From: Doryteuthis pealeii
Lineage: Eukaryota > Mollusca > Cephalopoda > Myopsida > Loliginidae
DNA length: 64,000 nucleotides
Assembly: GCA_023376005.1 (NCBI GenBank)
Contig: CM042157.1
Location: 60,182,773 to 60,246,772 of the forward strand
Reading direction: 5' to 3'
Both the position numbers and the translations under genes were made by a program. Shown here piece by piece: positions 33,455-44,849 of the stretch; position 1 is the stretch's first letter, and each line of letters begins with the position of its first letter. The notes beneath the pieces are model-generated. The model was not told the origin of the DNA and ran no database searches. It saw only the letters and a list, made by a program, of their open reading frames with translations.

Positions 33455-33730
33455 CTAATAATTTTATCCTTACCAGGTGTACTGACAGCATGGATACTTA
33501 TGACTCTCCCTCTCACCAATCATCCTTATTGGTCATTGCCCCTGACAGGTCCTTCATACAGCATCAAGATTTTTTTCTGGTCAGCCTATACTTGTGTGTC
33601 CATGTTTATGTGTCCATATGAGAATGTCACAAATTAGTTTGTCCTCACTTGTCCAGCATGTCATGTTCATCTTACTTGGATGCTTTGTGTGATGGTTACA
33701 AGTAATAACATCTATTCAGAAGCAGTTTAA
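33455..33730 (-). pseudogene. LINE 3'-end fragment
   Basis: Minus-strand order and spacing match the LINE piece at 34680-35160 (tagtttgtcctcacttgtcc, tcatcttacttggatgct). Heavily decayed. Confidence 0.55.
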
Positions 33731-34619
33731 TGTCATACCCAGGATTTGTAAAGTTCTCACATGTCACCATAAACAGGTAGAATTCTAACAGGCCGATTTG
33801 TTTTATTGTCAATTTATGTCCGTTTTGAAAAATCTTAAAGCACAAACATTTGGCTAGATGGAACCATAAGTTCTCCTCGAGAAATACTGTTTCTCTATAG
33901 TATCATCACTATTATTGCCTACCATGACCACGGAATACATTTCACATTGAAAAGGTTTTATTATTTGTTTTTTAAATAACCTGAAATCATAGATAAATTA
34001 TTGGTGTGTTTGTTTTCTATAACTGCATAATTTTTTTAACTATTTTTTTTTTTTGTTATTTAGTTTACAATCTTTTATTATTACATTTCAGAAGAAAAAA
34101 GACAAGTTTGTATATTTTTAACATTTCTTTTTTTTTTTTAAAGACATAAATTGATTACAAAATGAATCAGCCTGTTAGAATCCTGCATGTTTATGTAACA
34201 TATGGGGCCATATATATTAGTAGGCCGTGATATTAAGGCTGTTCTGGCTGTTACAAGAAGTACTGCATACAAACTGTTGTATTGTGCTTACAGCTTTCAT
34301 ATTCAATTTCAGTCTAATTATGCCACTTTGTACTTTTTAGACATCCCTTGTATCTTAAAACATTCTTAGACTTCTTGAAAAGTTTGTGTTTAAAAATTCT
34401 TTGAGTTCTTTTGGATTTTTGGTTTTTTAAATTCATTGCATACTTGTAGAACGGATCAGCAACATAAATAATGATTTCAATTGTCAGGATAATTATTGGA
34501 ATGTTAATGACTCTTCTAAAAGTTACGGACAATGCAGTTTGTTTTTAAATATTTGTTTATATATATATATGTGTGTATACATATATACATACATATTTAC
34601 TATTATTTACATATCATTA

Positions 34620-34672
<53 letters not shown>

Positions 34673-34679
34673 AAATCAT

Positions 34680-35160
34680 CATCATGTCGCACAATTAACA
34701 CGGATATCCATGACAATCTCTCACAAACCCTCCCTATCATTCATTGATCCAGGAAGGTCCTCCACGTAGCAATCAGCATCCTCGCATAGTTGGTCAATGT
34801 AGGTACTTGGTGGTTGGCCCACATTAGCATGTCCATGTGTTGGCTTCCACAGGAGAACGTCACTTATGAGCTTGTCCTTGCTTCTCCAGCAGTGTCAAGC
34901 ATGCCTTGTCCGCCTCACTCGGATGGTTTGTGAGATGGGGGGGCAAGTGGCCATATAGATGCTTGCTTGTGGGATGTTGTTTCTACGACTTGTTCAAGAC
35001 CACATGCAGCATTCTTGTGCAGCTCCCATCTAGCTTATTCTCAAGGCGCTTTGTTAGAGTCCAAGTGGTGCAGCCATACAGCAGTACTGATATAAACACA
35101 GCCTACAAGAATTGTCACTTTAACTTGTCGGAAATCTGATCTCACCGATTTAAATACATT
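34680..35160 (-). pseudogene. LINE reverse transcriptase C-terminus
   Basis: Minus-strand frames read LYGCTTWTLTKRLENKLDGS, then HCWRSKDKLISDVLLWKPTH and TYIDQLCEDADC. These are clear non-LTR reverse-transcriptase C-terminal motifs with frameshifts and stops. Confidence 0.8.
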
Positions 35161-35420
35161 TTTTTTCTTTAATAAATATGTTATGCATAATATTTATAGT
35201 TTAAAATAAACTTTGAACACTACACAACATTAAAAAAAACGTGGTGCAGCCATACAGCAGTACTGATATAACCACAGCCTAGAAGAATTGTCACTTTAAC
35301 TTGTCGAAAATCTGATCTCACCGATTTATATACATTTTTTTTTTCTTTAATAAATATGTTATGCTTAATATTTATAGTTTAAAATAAACTTTGAACACTA
35401 CACAACATTAAAAAAAAACG
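35064..35420. repeat. Tandem duplication, about 178-bp unit
   Basis: The block gtggtgcagccatacagcag ... ctacacaacattaaaaaaaa is present twice head-to-tail (about 35064-35241 and 35242-35420), about 96% alike by eye. It includes part of the LINE fragment. Confidence 0.9.
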
Positions 35421-36102
35421 TAATTTCCCCTTATTAAGAAAAATTGATGTTAAAAAAGTTACAAGATACCACTATGTAAATTACTTATTCATTTATTTAT
35501 TCCTTATTGTTATTATTTTCTTTTTTTTTATCTATCTATTTATCATTAATTTTTTTAATATACATACATTTATAGTGAATATTTACTCTGAATAGTTAAA
35601 ATTTGAAATAAATTTCAAACACTACATAAATATAAAGTTAAGTAATAGTAATGACTTGAGCAGCATTTTAAACAAACAAATAGACTTTTTTTACTTTTTT
35701 TAAATAATTTTGAACACAAATTATGTCAAAAAGTTTTGAAAGAAGGTTACACTAATGGCTTAGAATGTTAAGATTTGTCTCTTTTTCTTTATATCGAATA
35801 TGATTCAGAAATCACATCTTTACAATGCCTTGATGATACTTTAATATTTTTTTAAAAAAAGGTTTAATATTGGCTAAAACTTCTACCTAACTATAATAAA
35901 ATCCAACTCTGGATATCTTGTTTTTTCATATTTTATATATTTACATACTGTCGGATTTATTTCCATTTTTCCTGATATATATTTTATTAAAAAGTTCCGT
36001 AAAGTGGTTTGACTTTTGTTTTTTCTATTTATTTCAGTAGGTGTGATATGTTTTGGATTCTTTACAATCCTCTTCAATTATGGTCTGTGTTCATTTTAAT
36101 AC

Positions 36103-36150
36103 TAGAAGCAGCTACCCAGCATCGTTTGGGTAGGGGTGGTCGACAAAAAA
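36103..36150 (-). mobile_element. Helitron-like 3' end
   Basis: On the minus strand: hairpin CTACCC-aaacgatgct-GGGTAG, six bases, then CTAGT followed by A. The element body would extend to higher coordinates; its 5' end was not identified. Confidence 0.55.
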
Positions 36151-36351
36151 CCCTGGTGTATTGATTTGTTTACTTTTGAGATTTACAAATGCTGGACATT
36201 TTTAAGTTTTGAAGTAGAATTTTAATGCTATTTCTATGCATATTTTAATCTTTAAATATCTTTGAATATAAAGCAAATCTTTATAATTTTTGTACAAAAA
36301 GCAAGAATGAGTGAAGGTTTAATGTGTATATATATTTACTTTGTCATTAAT

Positions 36352-36512
36352 TGTTATTTACCCATAGCTGGAGGGAGAATTGGATTCATACTTTTCCCAA
36401 GGGTATTAGCGCTATGTGAAATGCAAACAGCTTCATCCAGGAATTGAACTTGACTTTAATCATTAGTCCATTTCCAATGACTTTAATCATTAGACCACAT
36501 GCCTCCAATAAC
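36352..36512 (-). mobile_element. SINE B, head half
   Basis: acccatagctggagggagaa ... tttcccaagggtattagcgc ... rc head near 36490 (ttagaccacatgcc). A short internal duplication (tgactttaatcattag) is present. Confidence 0.65.
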
Positions 36513-36731
36513 ATAAGTGCCCTCTATATATGTATAGATAAAGTCATTTTTAGGGTAGTGAGGGGGGGGTAATAAATCATACTGATTATTTCCAGTTGAT
36601 TCCATGTCCAGACTAGCAGTCTATGTTTCAGCGAATTACTTTGATCTGCCCATTTTTCCTCTCTTCTTGTCTTGTATGTACATGTGCGTGTTGTTTTTGT
36701 TTCTTGTATGTTTGTGTGTGTATATACAAGG

Positions 36732-37020
36732 AAGCGCGTGGTGTAATGGTTAAAGTCATGGGAAATAGACTCATCAACCCGAGTTCAAATCCTGGACGTG
36801 GTAATTGCATTTCACTTAGTGCTAATACCATTGGGAAAGGTATGAATCCTACTCTCCCTCCAGCTATGGGTAAATAGTAGGGTAGACTGGACTCTTTAAC
36901 CATGGCTAGGTAACCAGTCTAGGAGAAGGAATACTCTGAATTCAAACCTGTGGAACTCCGCTTAAGAAATTGACCTTGTGTCGCATCCTGCTTGTGCGGA
37001 GGGGTTGGTAAATATATATA
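36732..37020 (+). mobile_element. tRNA-derived SINE B, full length
   Basis: Best copy. A box gtggtgtaatggttaaag, B box gagttcaaatcctgg, body gggaaaggtatgaatcc and ctagctatggg-like segment, tail cttgtgtcgcatcctgc and ggaggggttggtaaatatat. An internal pol III promoter is implied by the A and B boxes. Confidence 0.85.
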
Positions 37021-37681
37021 GAAGTGCTTTATTCACTTTTTCTTTCTTCTTCCTCTTCTATTTCTTTTGGCGTCTCATTTCCTCTTCCTCATTGTAATTC
37101 GTTCCGTTCTTCCTCTCCGCCTACCTTAACCTTTCTTACACCTTTTCTTTCTCTTCCGATTCCCTCCCCTTCCTCACACCTTTTCCTTTACACCTCGTCC
37201 TCTTCTTCTTTGCCCCCTCCTTCCATCTTTAATCACTGAGGCACTACCTTCGCAGGATGATTTAGCAACCGAATGAACCGAAAACAATACACACCAGAAA
37301 ATCATGACAAAAACTTACAATAAATTATTGATTTATAAATTTATTTAATAAATTATTATTAAAAATTTTAAGAATTATAAATTTATCTAATTTATAAATT
37401 TATTTAATTTATTTAATCTATAAATTTATTTAATAAATTATTATTAAACAAAATATCACTATTTCTTTATTATATTGTTTTATTTCCATTCTTTCTCTCT
37501 GTCATTTTTTCTTTTCTTTTTTTTTTTTCTGGCACAAAACAAACCCTACCCTGAGGTCAATTCCACCCACCCATCTTTCTTCTGACATTTTTTCACACCC
37601 CCCCCCCATCATGACATCTTGGATATGAGTTACAGTTACAGCACAGAGCAGTTCGTTTTACAGGACAACAAAACAACTTAC

Positions 37682-37835
37682 CTCCATGATAGGATTGGAT
37701 GCCAAAACTTTGTCATGAATAGCTGTTTCGGTGGAACCACCCACCCTGGCAAAATAATGCATAGTGTGCTTAGCGGAAACAGTTTTCCCAGCACCAGATT
37801 CTCCACTCACAATAATAGACTGGTTCCGATGGAAT
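37682..37835 (-). CDS. Myo5: Myo5 exon d (P-loop)
   Basis: Residues 105-156. Carries [19 protein letters not shown], with the Walker-A/P-loop GESGAGKT that binds the ATP phosphates, then a short loop 1 ([10 protein letters not shown]) and [10 protein letters not shown]. The HYFARV stretch corresponds to YFATV in vertebrate Myo5. The acceptor is tttgtag, the donor GTAAGT. The downstream intron of about 7.0 kb is the longest in the window. Confidence 0.97.
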
Positions 37836-38104
37836 CTACAAATATAAATTTTTAGAATTCTACATTCAGAAGGCAAAACATACAAAAAAGATAAAAATGA
37901 TTTTCTATCTATCATTCTAAAAGATGATCTCTAAACTGAATCCTGCTTTTCGTTTCTTCATCCTCGAAAAAAACTCATAAAAAAAAACATTTAGTGCAAA
38001 ATTAGACAAAAGTATTTCATCTAGGCTAAAAGAAAAGTGTTACATATAGGTAGCCTATTCATTTTGTAATAATGTGTAGAAATATTTGAATTCTAAAGTT
38101 AACT

Positions 38105-38880
38105 TAATTCACAAGTCATCATGCTGAACTGCTGTCAGCATGGATTCCCATTACTCTCCCTCGTTAACAGTCCCTATCAATTTTTGCCTCCTAATAGATC
38201 TTACACGCGGCATCCAGAACCCTCACAAGAGCTGATCGATATTGATTTTTGTTAGTCAGTGTACACTGGTGTGTCAGTGTGTAGGTGCACATAGAAGAAC
38301 ATCACTTCTCAGTTCGTCCTTGCTTCTCCAACAGCGCCCAGCATATCTCATTCATCTCACCTGGATGGTTTGTGTGATAGAAGGCAGGTGACCATACAGC
38401 TGTTTTCTTGTAAAATGCCACTTCCAAGATTTGTTCAAGATAGCATGCAACATTCTTGTGTAGCTCCCATCTAACTTTTTCTCTAAGCACTTCATTCAGG
38501 TCCAGGTGGTGCAGCCATACAATAGCACGGATACAGCTACAGCTTAGAAGAATTCTCACTTTTATCTTATCAGTGAGATCAGATTTCTAGATTATCGATA
38601 ATCTGTCCATGCCTTTCCTATGTGTACATTGACATTGCTTTCTGTAAATGAGATATTGCTACCTCGGTATGTGAACTGGTATACTAATTCAAGGGGCTTA
38701 CCATCCAGTATGAAGATGTGTGCATCTTGTTTAAAAAAAGATGAACTCCATTTTATCAGAGTTCACATCAAGGCCAATGCCTCTTGCCACCCTCTCTAAG
38801 CTATGCAGTAGTTTGTGCAGGTGTATTTGCTAGAAGCACCAGATCATCATGCATGGCTAGTGTTTAAAAATTGCATGAAT
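38105..38880 (-). pseudogene. LINE reverse transcriptase 3' part
   Basis: The longest LINE relic here, about 775 bp. It includes the minus-strand equivalents of WLHHLDLNEVL...KVRWELHKNVACYLEQIL and the downstream ISDV-type segment, with frameshifts. Confidence 0.7.
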
Positions 38881-39030
38881 CCCATTGCCGTTCCTCTTTT
38901 GAGGCGCTTTAGGCACTGGGCAATAAACCCAATGCTGCCCCTTTAAATTAAGGGCACAAGTGCTGCCTGGCAGGGGATAGCCTCCTGGGATCATGCTGTT
39001 AATATTTTACTGGTACAATGGCCAAAGCCA
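38870..39030 (+). mobile_element. GC-rich unit G, partial
   Basis: aattgcatgaatcccattgcc ... cactgggcaataaacccaat ... cctcctgggatcatgctgtt, matching 25300-25480. It joins directly onto the LINE relic. Confidence 0.6.
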
Positions 39031-39204
39031 CTGAACACACAAACCTGAAGGTCACGTAATTAGAGTTAACAGAGAAATAATAAAAAACACGAGTAATAAG
39101 GATATGCAAAAAGGTTTACAAAAAGATACAAGGTGGACAGATCATTTAGCAATTGCTAGGTTGAATTAACAAATCCTGTGAGATCTTGTTTCTCTCTTCT
39201 TTTG

Positions 39205-39412
39205 TCAAACATTATTTATAGGAAAAACTGTCAATTCCATTCTCATTATTTAGGTACTATATGACAGATCATATACACAATTTGTTAATCATTTATAATG
39301 TCTTGAAAAGTCACAGCAACCTTCTAATTTTTTTACCAGTTATCGTTCAATTTCAGATGAAAAAAAAAAATAATTTAAAAAATTCATCATGGCAGTATTT
39401 CATTGAAGAAAT
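39205..39412. repeat. Segmental duplication, part A copy 1
   Basis: Matches 40875-41085 (attatttataggaaaaactg ... catcatggcagtatttcatt). Confidence 0.9.
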
Positions 39413-39611
39413 TCAGATAAGGAATAGAAAAATTATTTTTAAAAGTTCAGATACAACCAATTTTAAGTTTTTCAAAAATAATAATTTGTCAGCAATGATG
39501 TACATAATTCTTTTTATTCCATGTTAAAATAATCTGAGATGATACTTGCATCGAAAACATAAGGTCTAAAAGAGTTTGGCTTTTAGTTACCCTTACAACA
39601 TTTTTAGTAGC

Positions 39612-39797
39612 AAAATTGACAGAGTGGCCTGTTGTCGGTATCAGACGGACTGCGAGGGAGTCTATCTCTTTTTCATTCGCACTAGACCAGGTAGATTTTT
39701 TTTTGCATCTGAGGTGGGGCATAACACCTACCATCAGCTTCACAGTGCTACCCATGCGCAGATCGCAAGGGCTGCTATCAAACCTGGAACATGCTTT
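39612..39797 (-). mobile_element. SINE A, decayed
   Basis: tgttgtcggtatcagacgg ... cgcactagaccagg ... gcatctgaggtggggc ... aagggctgctatcaaacctg. The tRNA-like A box is lost. Confidence 0.65.
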
Positions 39798-40467
39798 TAA
39801 TCAGAATAAATTGAAATAATACAAAAAACATCATATCAAATTATTATTATCTAAACCAGGATTTCTGAAACTTTTTACTTGTAACTAAATTCAATTTCAT
39901 TTCACCCCCAAATTAATTAAATATTTTCCAACATTTTTTTAGTCTTACTGGATGCCATGATAGGTTGATTAAAAAAACAAAACTTTATACTTGATGCACC
40001 CTTGTAACCAAATTTCATTTCATTTCACCCTGAATTAATTAATTGAATTTTTTTTTTATATTTGTTCTTAATCACACTGGATGCCATGATGAGAGAAGTT
40101 GATCTTTCTTGCTGTTTTCAGTTACAAGATTATAATTTTTACAAAAAGGTTATCATAAATGGAATATTGAATCATATAATAACTCACACCAACAAATATT
40201 TGGCAATACTGAAACTGACTTAGCAAGTGAAGATCCGGACCTTTTCGGTTAGAGTGGGATTTTTCGCTAACAATAATTTTATTTTATTCATTTAAAATCT
40301 GTTATTATGGATAAGAATTAAAATTTCAGGAATTTTAATTTTACTTTTTCATTATTTTTATTCTTTTTTTTTTTTTTTTTTTTAAATCTATGCTTTTAAT
40401 CTTGTTAAATAATTTTTTTTTTTTCAAAGACATTTCACAATCTATTAATATTATAAAAGGGATATTT

Positions 40468-40632
40468 TAGATTTCAGTATTTTCATGAAATCATTTCTTT
40501 AAGATCTTACATGGTAAAACAGATATAAAGGTTGAGTTTTAAAAAGTTCTAAGTGACAATCATCTGTAGGTTGCAGGTTCAATCCTGACTACAGGTGATA
40601 ATAACATAGAATACTTAACATAGCTTAACACG
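40468..40632. repeat. Segmental duplication, part B copy 1
   Basis: ttagatttcagtattttcat ... gcaggttcaatcctgactac, matching 41075-41215. In copy 2, parts A and B are adjacent; in copy 1 they are 1.05 kb apart. Includes a SINE E head. Confidence 0.9.
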
Positions 40633-40872
40633 TTAGCTCAGTCGGTAGAGCGTTTGGCTAGAAACCACAAGGTTCCTAGTTCGATACCGGTCCCCACCAA
40701 CTCAGCGTATGAGTAGCACAGGGATCTGTGCAGTAAAGTAAGGAGCTGATGGTGGGTGTGGCGCTCCACCTCAGATGCTAAAAACAATCTCCTTGGTCTA
40801 GCGCTATTGAAAAGGGGATAGACTCCCTCGCTGACTGGCTGATACCGACTTTAGGCCGCCCCATTGACTTAA
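40631..40872 (+). mobile_element. tRNA-derived SINE A, full length
   Basis: gttagctcagtcggtagagcg head (in 20-base terms gttagctcagtcggtagagc), B box tagttcgataccgg, complete body, end gataccgactttaggccgcc. It sits between the two copies of the segmental duplication. Confidence 0.9.
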
Positions 40873-40874
40873 AA

Positions 40875-41215
40875 AATAAACATTATTTATAGGAAAAACT
40901 GACAATTCCATTCTCATTATTTAGGTACTATATGACAGATCATATACACAATTTGGTAATCATTTATAGTGTGTCTTGAAAAGTCACAGCAACCTTCTAA
41001 TTTTTTCAGCAGTTATGGTTCAATTTCAAATGAAAAAAAAAAATTTTTTAAATTCATCATGGCAGTATTTCATTTTAGATTTCAGTATTTTTATGAAATC
41101 ATTTCTTTAAGATCTTACATGGTACAACAGATATAAGGATTGAGTTTATACAGTTATAAGTGACAATCATCTGTAGGTTGCAGGTTCAATCCTGACTACA
41201 GGTGATAACACAACA
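40875..41215. repeat. Segmental duplication, copy 2 (A+B joined)
   Basis: Contains A then B without the 39413-40467 segment. It lies in the same intron, just 5' of exon c on the plus coordinate scale. Confidence 0.9.
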
Positions 41216-41400
41216 TAGCTCAACACTTGTACCTGGTCATGGTTAACAGAATGAGAACAATCTACCCCAATTAATTAAATAAAGGGTTCAGTTCAAATTT
41301 CCAGTTTGGCAACAAAGTTTCAGAGTTTGACAAGAAACACCTGAAGAAGACCGGAAGGCACATTGGCCAAAACGTTGTGTATATAACAATAAACCTGAAG
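41163..41400 (+). mobile_element. SINE E
   Basis: Head B box (gcaggttcaatcctgactac), body (gttaacagaatgagaacaat), 3' domain cctgaagaagaccgg ... ggccaaaacgttgtg. One C replaces the G of GAAAC. Confidence 0.7.
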
Positions 41401-41541
41401 TCAACAGTCCACAAACCTAGATAATCTATTATTATAGTCATAATTATAGCGCTTGAAGTTTTAATATTTCCCTCAGATTTTACCTAAAAGAAAAAAAAGT
41501 AAATTTAATTAAAAAAGATGTAAAAATTTGAATCTACTCAC

Positions 41542-41689
41542 CTGGTCATCTGATTGAAAGCCTCAGCAGCAACAGCATAAATATGAGGATCCAAGTTCTT
41601 CAAGATCTTCTGGTAACGGTAGATCTCTAGGGTGGTTTCATCGTATATATCCACATCTTGGTAGGGGTTGATCGCCACCAGAACAATTC
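41542..41689 (-). CDS. Myo5: Myo5 exon c (motor, INPY segment)
   Basis: Residues 56-105. Contains GIVLVAINPYQD and DPHIYAVAAEAFNQM, conserved myosin-motor segments just before the P-loop. The acceptor is attccag, the donor GTGAGT; it ends in the first two bases of an Arg codon completed by the next exon. Confidence 0.96.
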
Positions 41690-41854
41690 CTGGAATAAAA
41701 AAAAATTTTTTTACAAAAATTATTATAAGAAAATGACAAAGATGAGAAGTGCTTCTTAGGCTTTTTGAATTGGAAAGAATGAAACCATTTAGCTTTTTAA
41801 ACAGAAAACTGAGGAGTTTAATAAAATAGGATTAATTTTTAAATGAGTGAATGA

Positions 41855-42062
41855 TTTTAATAGCATGTCAACCCTTCTGGGGTTATTTTATGCTGAGAGG
41901 TTAGGGAAACCAGGGTTCCCCTTCTTTTTAGAAAATCAATTTCCAGGACAGCACTTATTCACAGCAATTTCATGATTTACCATTATGTCTAATATCGGCA
42001 CTTTTAGCCAGTTTTATTCTTACCTTTATAATGATGTACAGTTAAATGAAGTATTTTTCCAG

Positions 42063-42099
<37 letters not shown>

Positions 42100-42310
42100 T
42101 CCCAGGTTTTCCAGTTCTGGAAAATTTACATTTTTTTTTCCAGGAGGCATGGGAACCCTGGAATCATGTTCATTGTACACTTATATATATTTTTTTTTTT
42201 TGCACACAGTCTTATTGAATATATTGACCAATAGATACTATCATTCCAAGTGAGAGTGAATCTGGGAGTAATGGCAATGAAGGTGTTTTCCACACTCTAA
42301 TCAATTGAAG
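41855..42310 (-). repeat. Hairpin tail and element D remnants
   Basis: Tail hairpin at 41858-41896 and a D scrap (ccaagtgagagtgaatctgg) at 42247, separated by poly-A and poly-T runs. Confidence 0.45.
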
Positions 42311-42612
42311 TTTTTGCTAATAGGGTAATATATTTTGAGAACAAATTGCCTAATAAAAAATAGCAATAATTTTGAAGATTAATTTGGATGATTTCAGAAA
42401 TAATGGTAAGAAAAAGAATTTAAGAGGAATTTTGGGGAACTATCAGATGAATTTCTTAACAGAATTTTCTCTGTGTATAGATATTGTATATTTTTTGTGC
42501 AAAGATTCTTTGTTTTTCTTTTTAATTTTTTATTTCTTAAAGGTGAGAAGATAGTAAAGATCAAAGATGCCCAATAATAATAAAATGAAGAAAGGAAATA
42601 AAGATTACTTAC

Positions 42613-42669
42613 CACAATATGTGTAGAATATGTTCTTATCAATAAACCGGACTTGTAAGGTGTGTAGTA
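42613..42669 (-). CDS. Myo5: Myo5 exon b (motor N-terminal strand)
   Basis: A 57-nt microexon-sized exon, residues 37-55, encoding LHTLQVRFIDKNIFYTYC, the class V strand VLHNLRVRF...IYTYCG. The acceptor is ctttttcag and the donor GTAAGT. Both flanking codons (Val, Gly) are split and join correctly to the neighbours. Confidence 0.95.
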
Positions 42670-42792
42670 CTGAAAAAGAGAAAAGAATCTTAAGATGGTG
42701 GACAGGTATGTAAAAGGATTTAAGGAATAGAATCATAATTGGCAAAGCACACAACAGGAAAATAAATATAACTGAATTATTTAAATAATGCA

Positions 42793-42965
42793 GTTTTCAT
42801 TTAGAGGTTGCAGTTTCAATCCTGACTCCAAGTGAAAATAACAGAATACTTAACATAACTTGACATTTGGACCTAGTCATGGTTAATGGAATGAGAAAAA
42901 TCTACCCCAATGGATTAAATAATGATTTTGGTTTAAAGTTCTGTGAAGACACCTGATTCCAAATT
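42793..42965 (+). mobile_element. SINE E, 5' half
   Basis: gaggttgcagtttcaatcctg ... gtcatggttaatggaatgag ... ggattaaataatgattttgg. The 3' domain is absent. Confidence 0.6.
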
Positions 42966-43699
42966 TGAGGCGTAATACAGATTCTCAAAGATACGTGGTT
43001 CAAAGTTAACTGACATGAAAAAATATTAAAGTTTTTAAATAAAATAATTGGTGCATTATATCTTTTATTCATTAATATATCAACACTGAAAATTTCATTA
43101 AATTCGGTTAATTCCCTGATTTTTGGTATTTTTTTTTTCTTTTGGCGGGGCGACATACAATGGTGGTATTTAGGTCCATCAAGTTCGATTTAACCAAGAT
43201 TTTTTTGTCAGCTGTTTTTTGTTTGTGTGTTTTTTTGTTTTATTTGTCCAATACTGTATTTTATATCTAGAGGTTAAGAAATCATGTAGATTGTGCATTA
43301 ATATTTACTGTTTCTCTGTAGTTATTTTCATTTCATTTTAACAATATGTCAAAATCCTCTGAGATTGTTTTCTAATAATTACTTTGCTTGGTACTGACCA
43401 TGTTCACATTTATGATTTTTGGTATAATTTTATTCTCTCTCAAGAGAACAAAATGTCATCCATGTTGACATTTTCAAATAGATGCTTCATATTATTTGTG
43501 TTGAGAAATATTGTCTAATGAGGAGAGCGCAATCTCTATATTCTATGAGAAAATGTTTAACAGTGTACATGCTATAAGACTGTGGTTGTTCCTCTTGTAT
43601 GAGTACAACAGACAAGGTTGGCAAGACACCTGTCATACAGGAGCTAACCACCTCAATAACGAGATAAACAGGACTGCAGAGCGGTGACGTCTTCATTGT

Positions 43700-43855
43700 C
43701 ATGAACAACCAAATGTAAATGGGGATTTCCCCTACAATGTGTGTGACCGCATCTACAAGTCCAGAATTGGACTAATGGGCCACGAGTGGGGCCACAACTG
43801 AAGATATGGAGTGATGTCATTGTCGTCTGCGGCAGACTTCCAAAAGAAAGAAAGA
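43700..43855 (+). pseudogene. LINE zinc-finger end
   Basis: Encodes PYNVCDRIYKSRIGLMGHEW GHN-like sequence (C...SRIGL..H...H), the C-terminal finger typical of several LINE proteins. Confidence 0.45.
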
Positions 43856-44089
43856 AAAGAATGAATACAAAGGAGTGTGTAAATCTTGTATGACCAATGT
43901 GCAATCAGGATATATTAATTTGTTCTCTTCTAGTCTTTCTGAAAGATGTTTATTCTTTTAACATTGGTTTCACCAAGAAAATGTTATTATCTATGTTGTC
44001 ATTCCAGTGTTGTTTGCTTTCTCTGTTTAATGGCACATCAACCTTTGATGGGCAAAACACAGCAAACATTGTGAGGAGCATAGTGTGAC

Positions 44090-44585
44090 AAGCATTTTAA
44101 GGCTGTAAGACGGCGAACGTTGTATGGAAGGGGTGCAAGAAATCAAGTGTCATGTAGTGATGGGGGGGAAGATGCAACAGCTCGTGTGGAGGGGACATAA
44201 GACAGCAAGTATTGTGTGTGTAGGGGGTGTTGGCAAGCATTTTTTTTTTGGGAAAGCATTTGGGGGCAAAAGGAAAGGCAAAAGACTGAAAGCATTAAAG
44301 ACAGAGGGAAGGGGACAAAAGACTGAAAGCATTGAGAGGGAGGGGCAAAAGACTGAAAGCACTGTGAGGGGCATAGGATGGCAAGCATTGTGGGGGGAGT
44401 AAGACAGCAAGTGCCATATGGAGTGATGTAAATGGAAACATCATGTGGGGGGGGGGGGTAAAATGGCAAGTATTATTTGGAGAGTGTAAAATATCAAGCA
44501 CCCAAGGGAGAGGGGCATGAAATGCCATCTGTTACAAGGGATCATCAAACAGCATCTGTTCTGAGGAGTATAAGACAGTCTGCAT
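44090..44585. repeat. G-rich degenerate satellite
   Basis: Decayed repeats of about 28-33 bp built on gcaagcattgtgaggggc-like units with many GGGG runs on the plus strand. It ends about 75 bp upstream of exon a on the plus coordinate scale. Confidence 0.8.
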
Positions 44586-44662
44586 TATGAATAATGAGAG
44601 AGAGAGGGATAAATTGAAAAAATATTTTCAAAAGAAAAAGGGGCAACAAAAAGTAAACTTAC

Positions 44663-44771
44663 CTTCGGGTTCATTTAAATAATTTAATGATGTCAAGTCG
44701 TTATCTTTGATGAGGTTCGGGTCTCTTAAATGAGGTAGATCACTTTTTGCTTTGATGGTGATTTTTTCCTC
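44663..44771 (-). CDS. Myo5: Myo5 exon a (motor N-terminal, DLPHLR segment)
   Basis: Encodes partial-protein residues 1-36. Contains DLPHLRDPNLIKDNDLTSL and LNYLNEPE, matching the class V segment before the first motor helix (family form ELPHLRNP...NDLT.LSYLHEP). The acceptor is cttag before GAGGAA and the donor is GTAAGT. It must begin at a codon boundary after an exon not found in this window. The next exon completes the split Val codon. Confidence 0.93.
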
Positions 44772-44849
44772 CTAAGAAAGAAAAAAAAAAGATAAGAATT
44801 AATTTATTTATCCAAATTTTTGAGATGAGGTTTGATAATTTGTATTATG

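Larger units (their letters stand above)
1..44771 (-). other. Myo5: Myo5 gene, partial (22 exons in window)
   Basis: Class V unconventional myosin, a dimeric actin-based motor that carries vesicles, organelles and RNP cargo. The 22 exons sum to 2743 nt (914 codons plus one base); every junction is GT/AG and every phase joins. Landmarks in order: P-loop GESGAGKT, switch [17 protein letters not shown], switch II DIYGFE, SH1 region [13 protein letters not shown], six IQ motifs and a coiled-coil start. Six IQ motifs followed by a coiled coil is the class V arrangement. The TEDS-rule position, 16 residues before DALAK, is Glu, as in other class V myosins. Missing: the SH3-like N-terminus upstream, and the rest of the coiled coil and the globular tail downstream. 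The motor and especially the converter are more divergent than usual, so this may be a second Myo5 paralog; vertebrate A/B/C orthology cannot be assigned. Confidence 0.95.

Noticed and set aside
40631..40705. tRNA gene
   Set aside because: A and B boxes are present but the sequence runs into a repeated SINE body and occurs at several sites; no intact cloverleaf was seen.
44124..44469. Overlapping frames on both strands
   Set aside because: All fall in the G-rich degenerate satellite; no domain.
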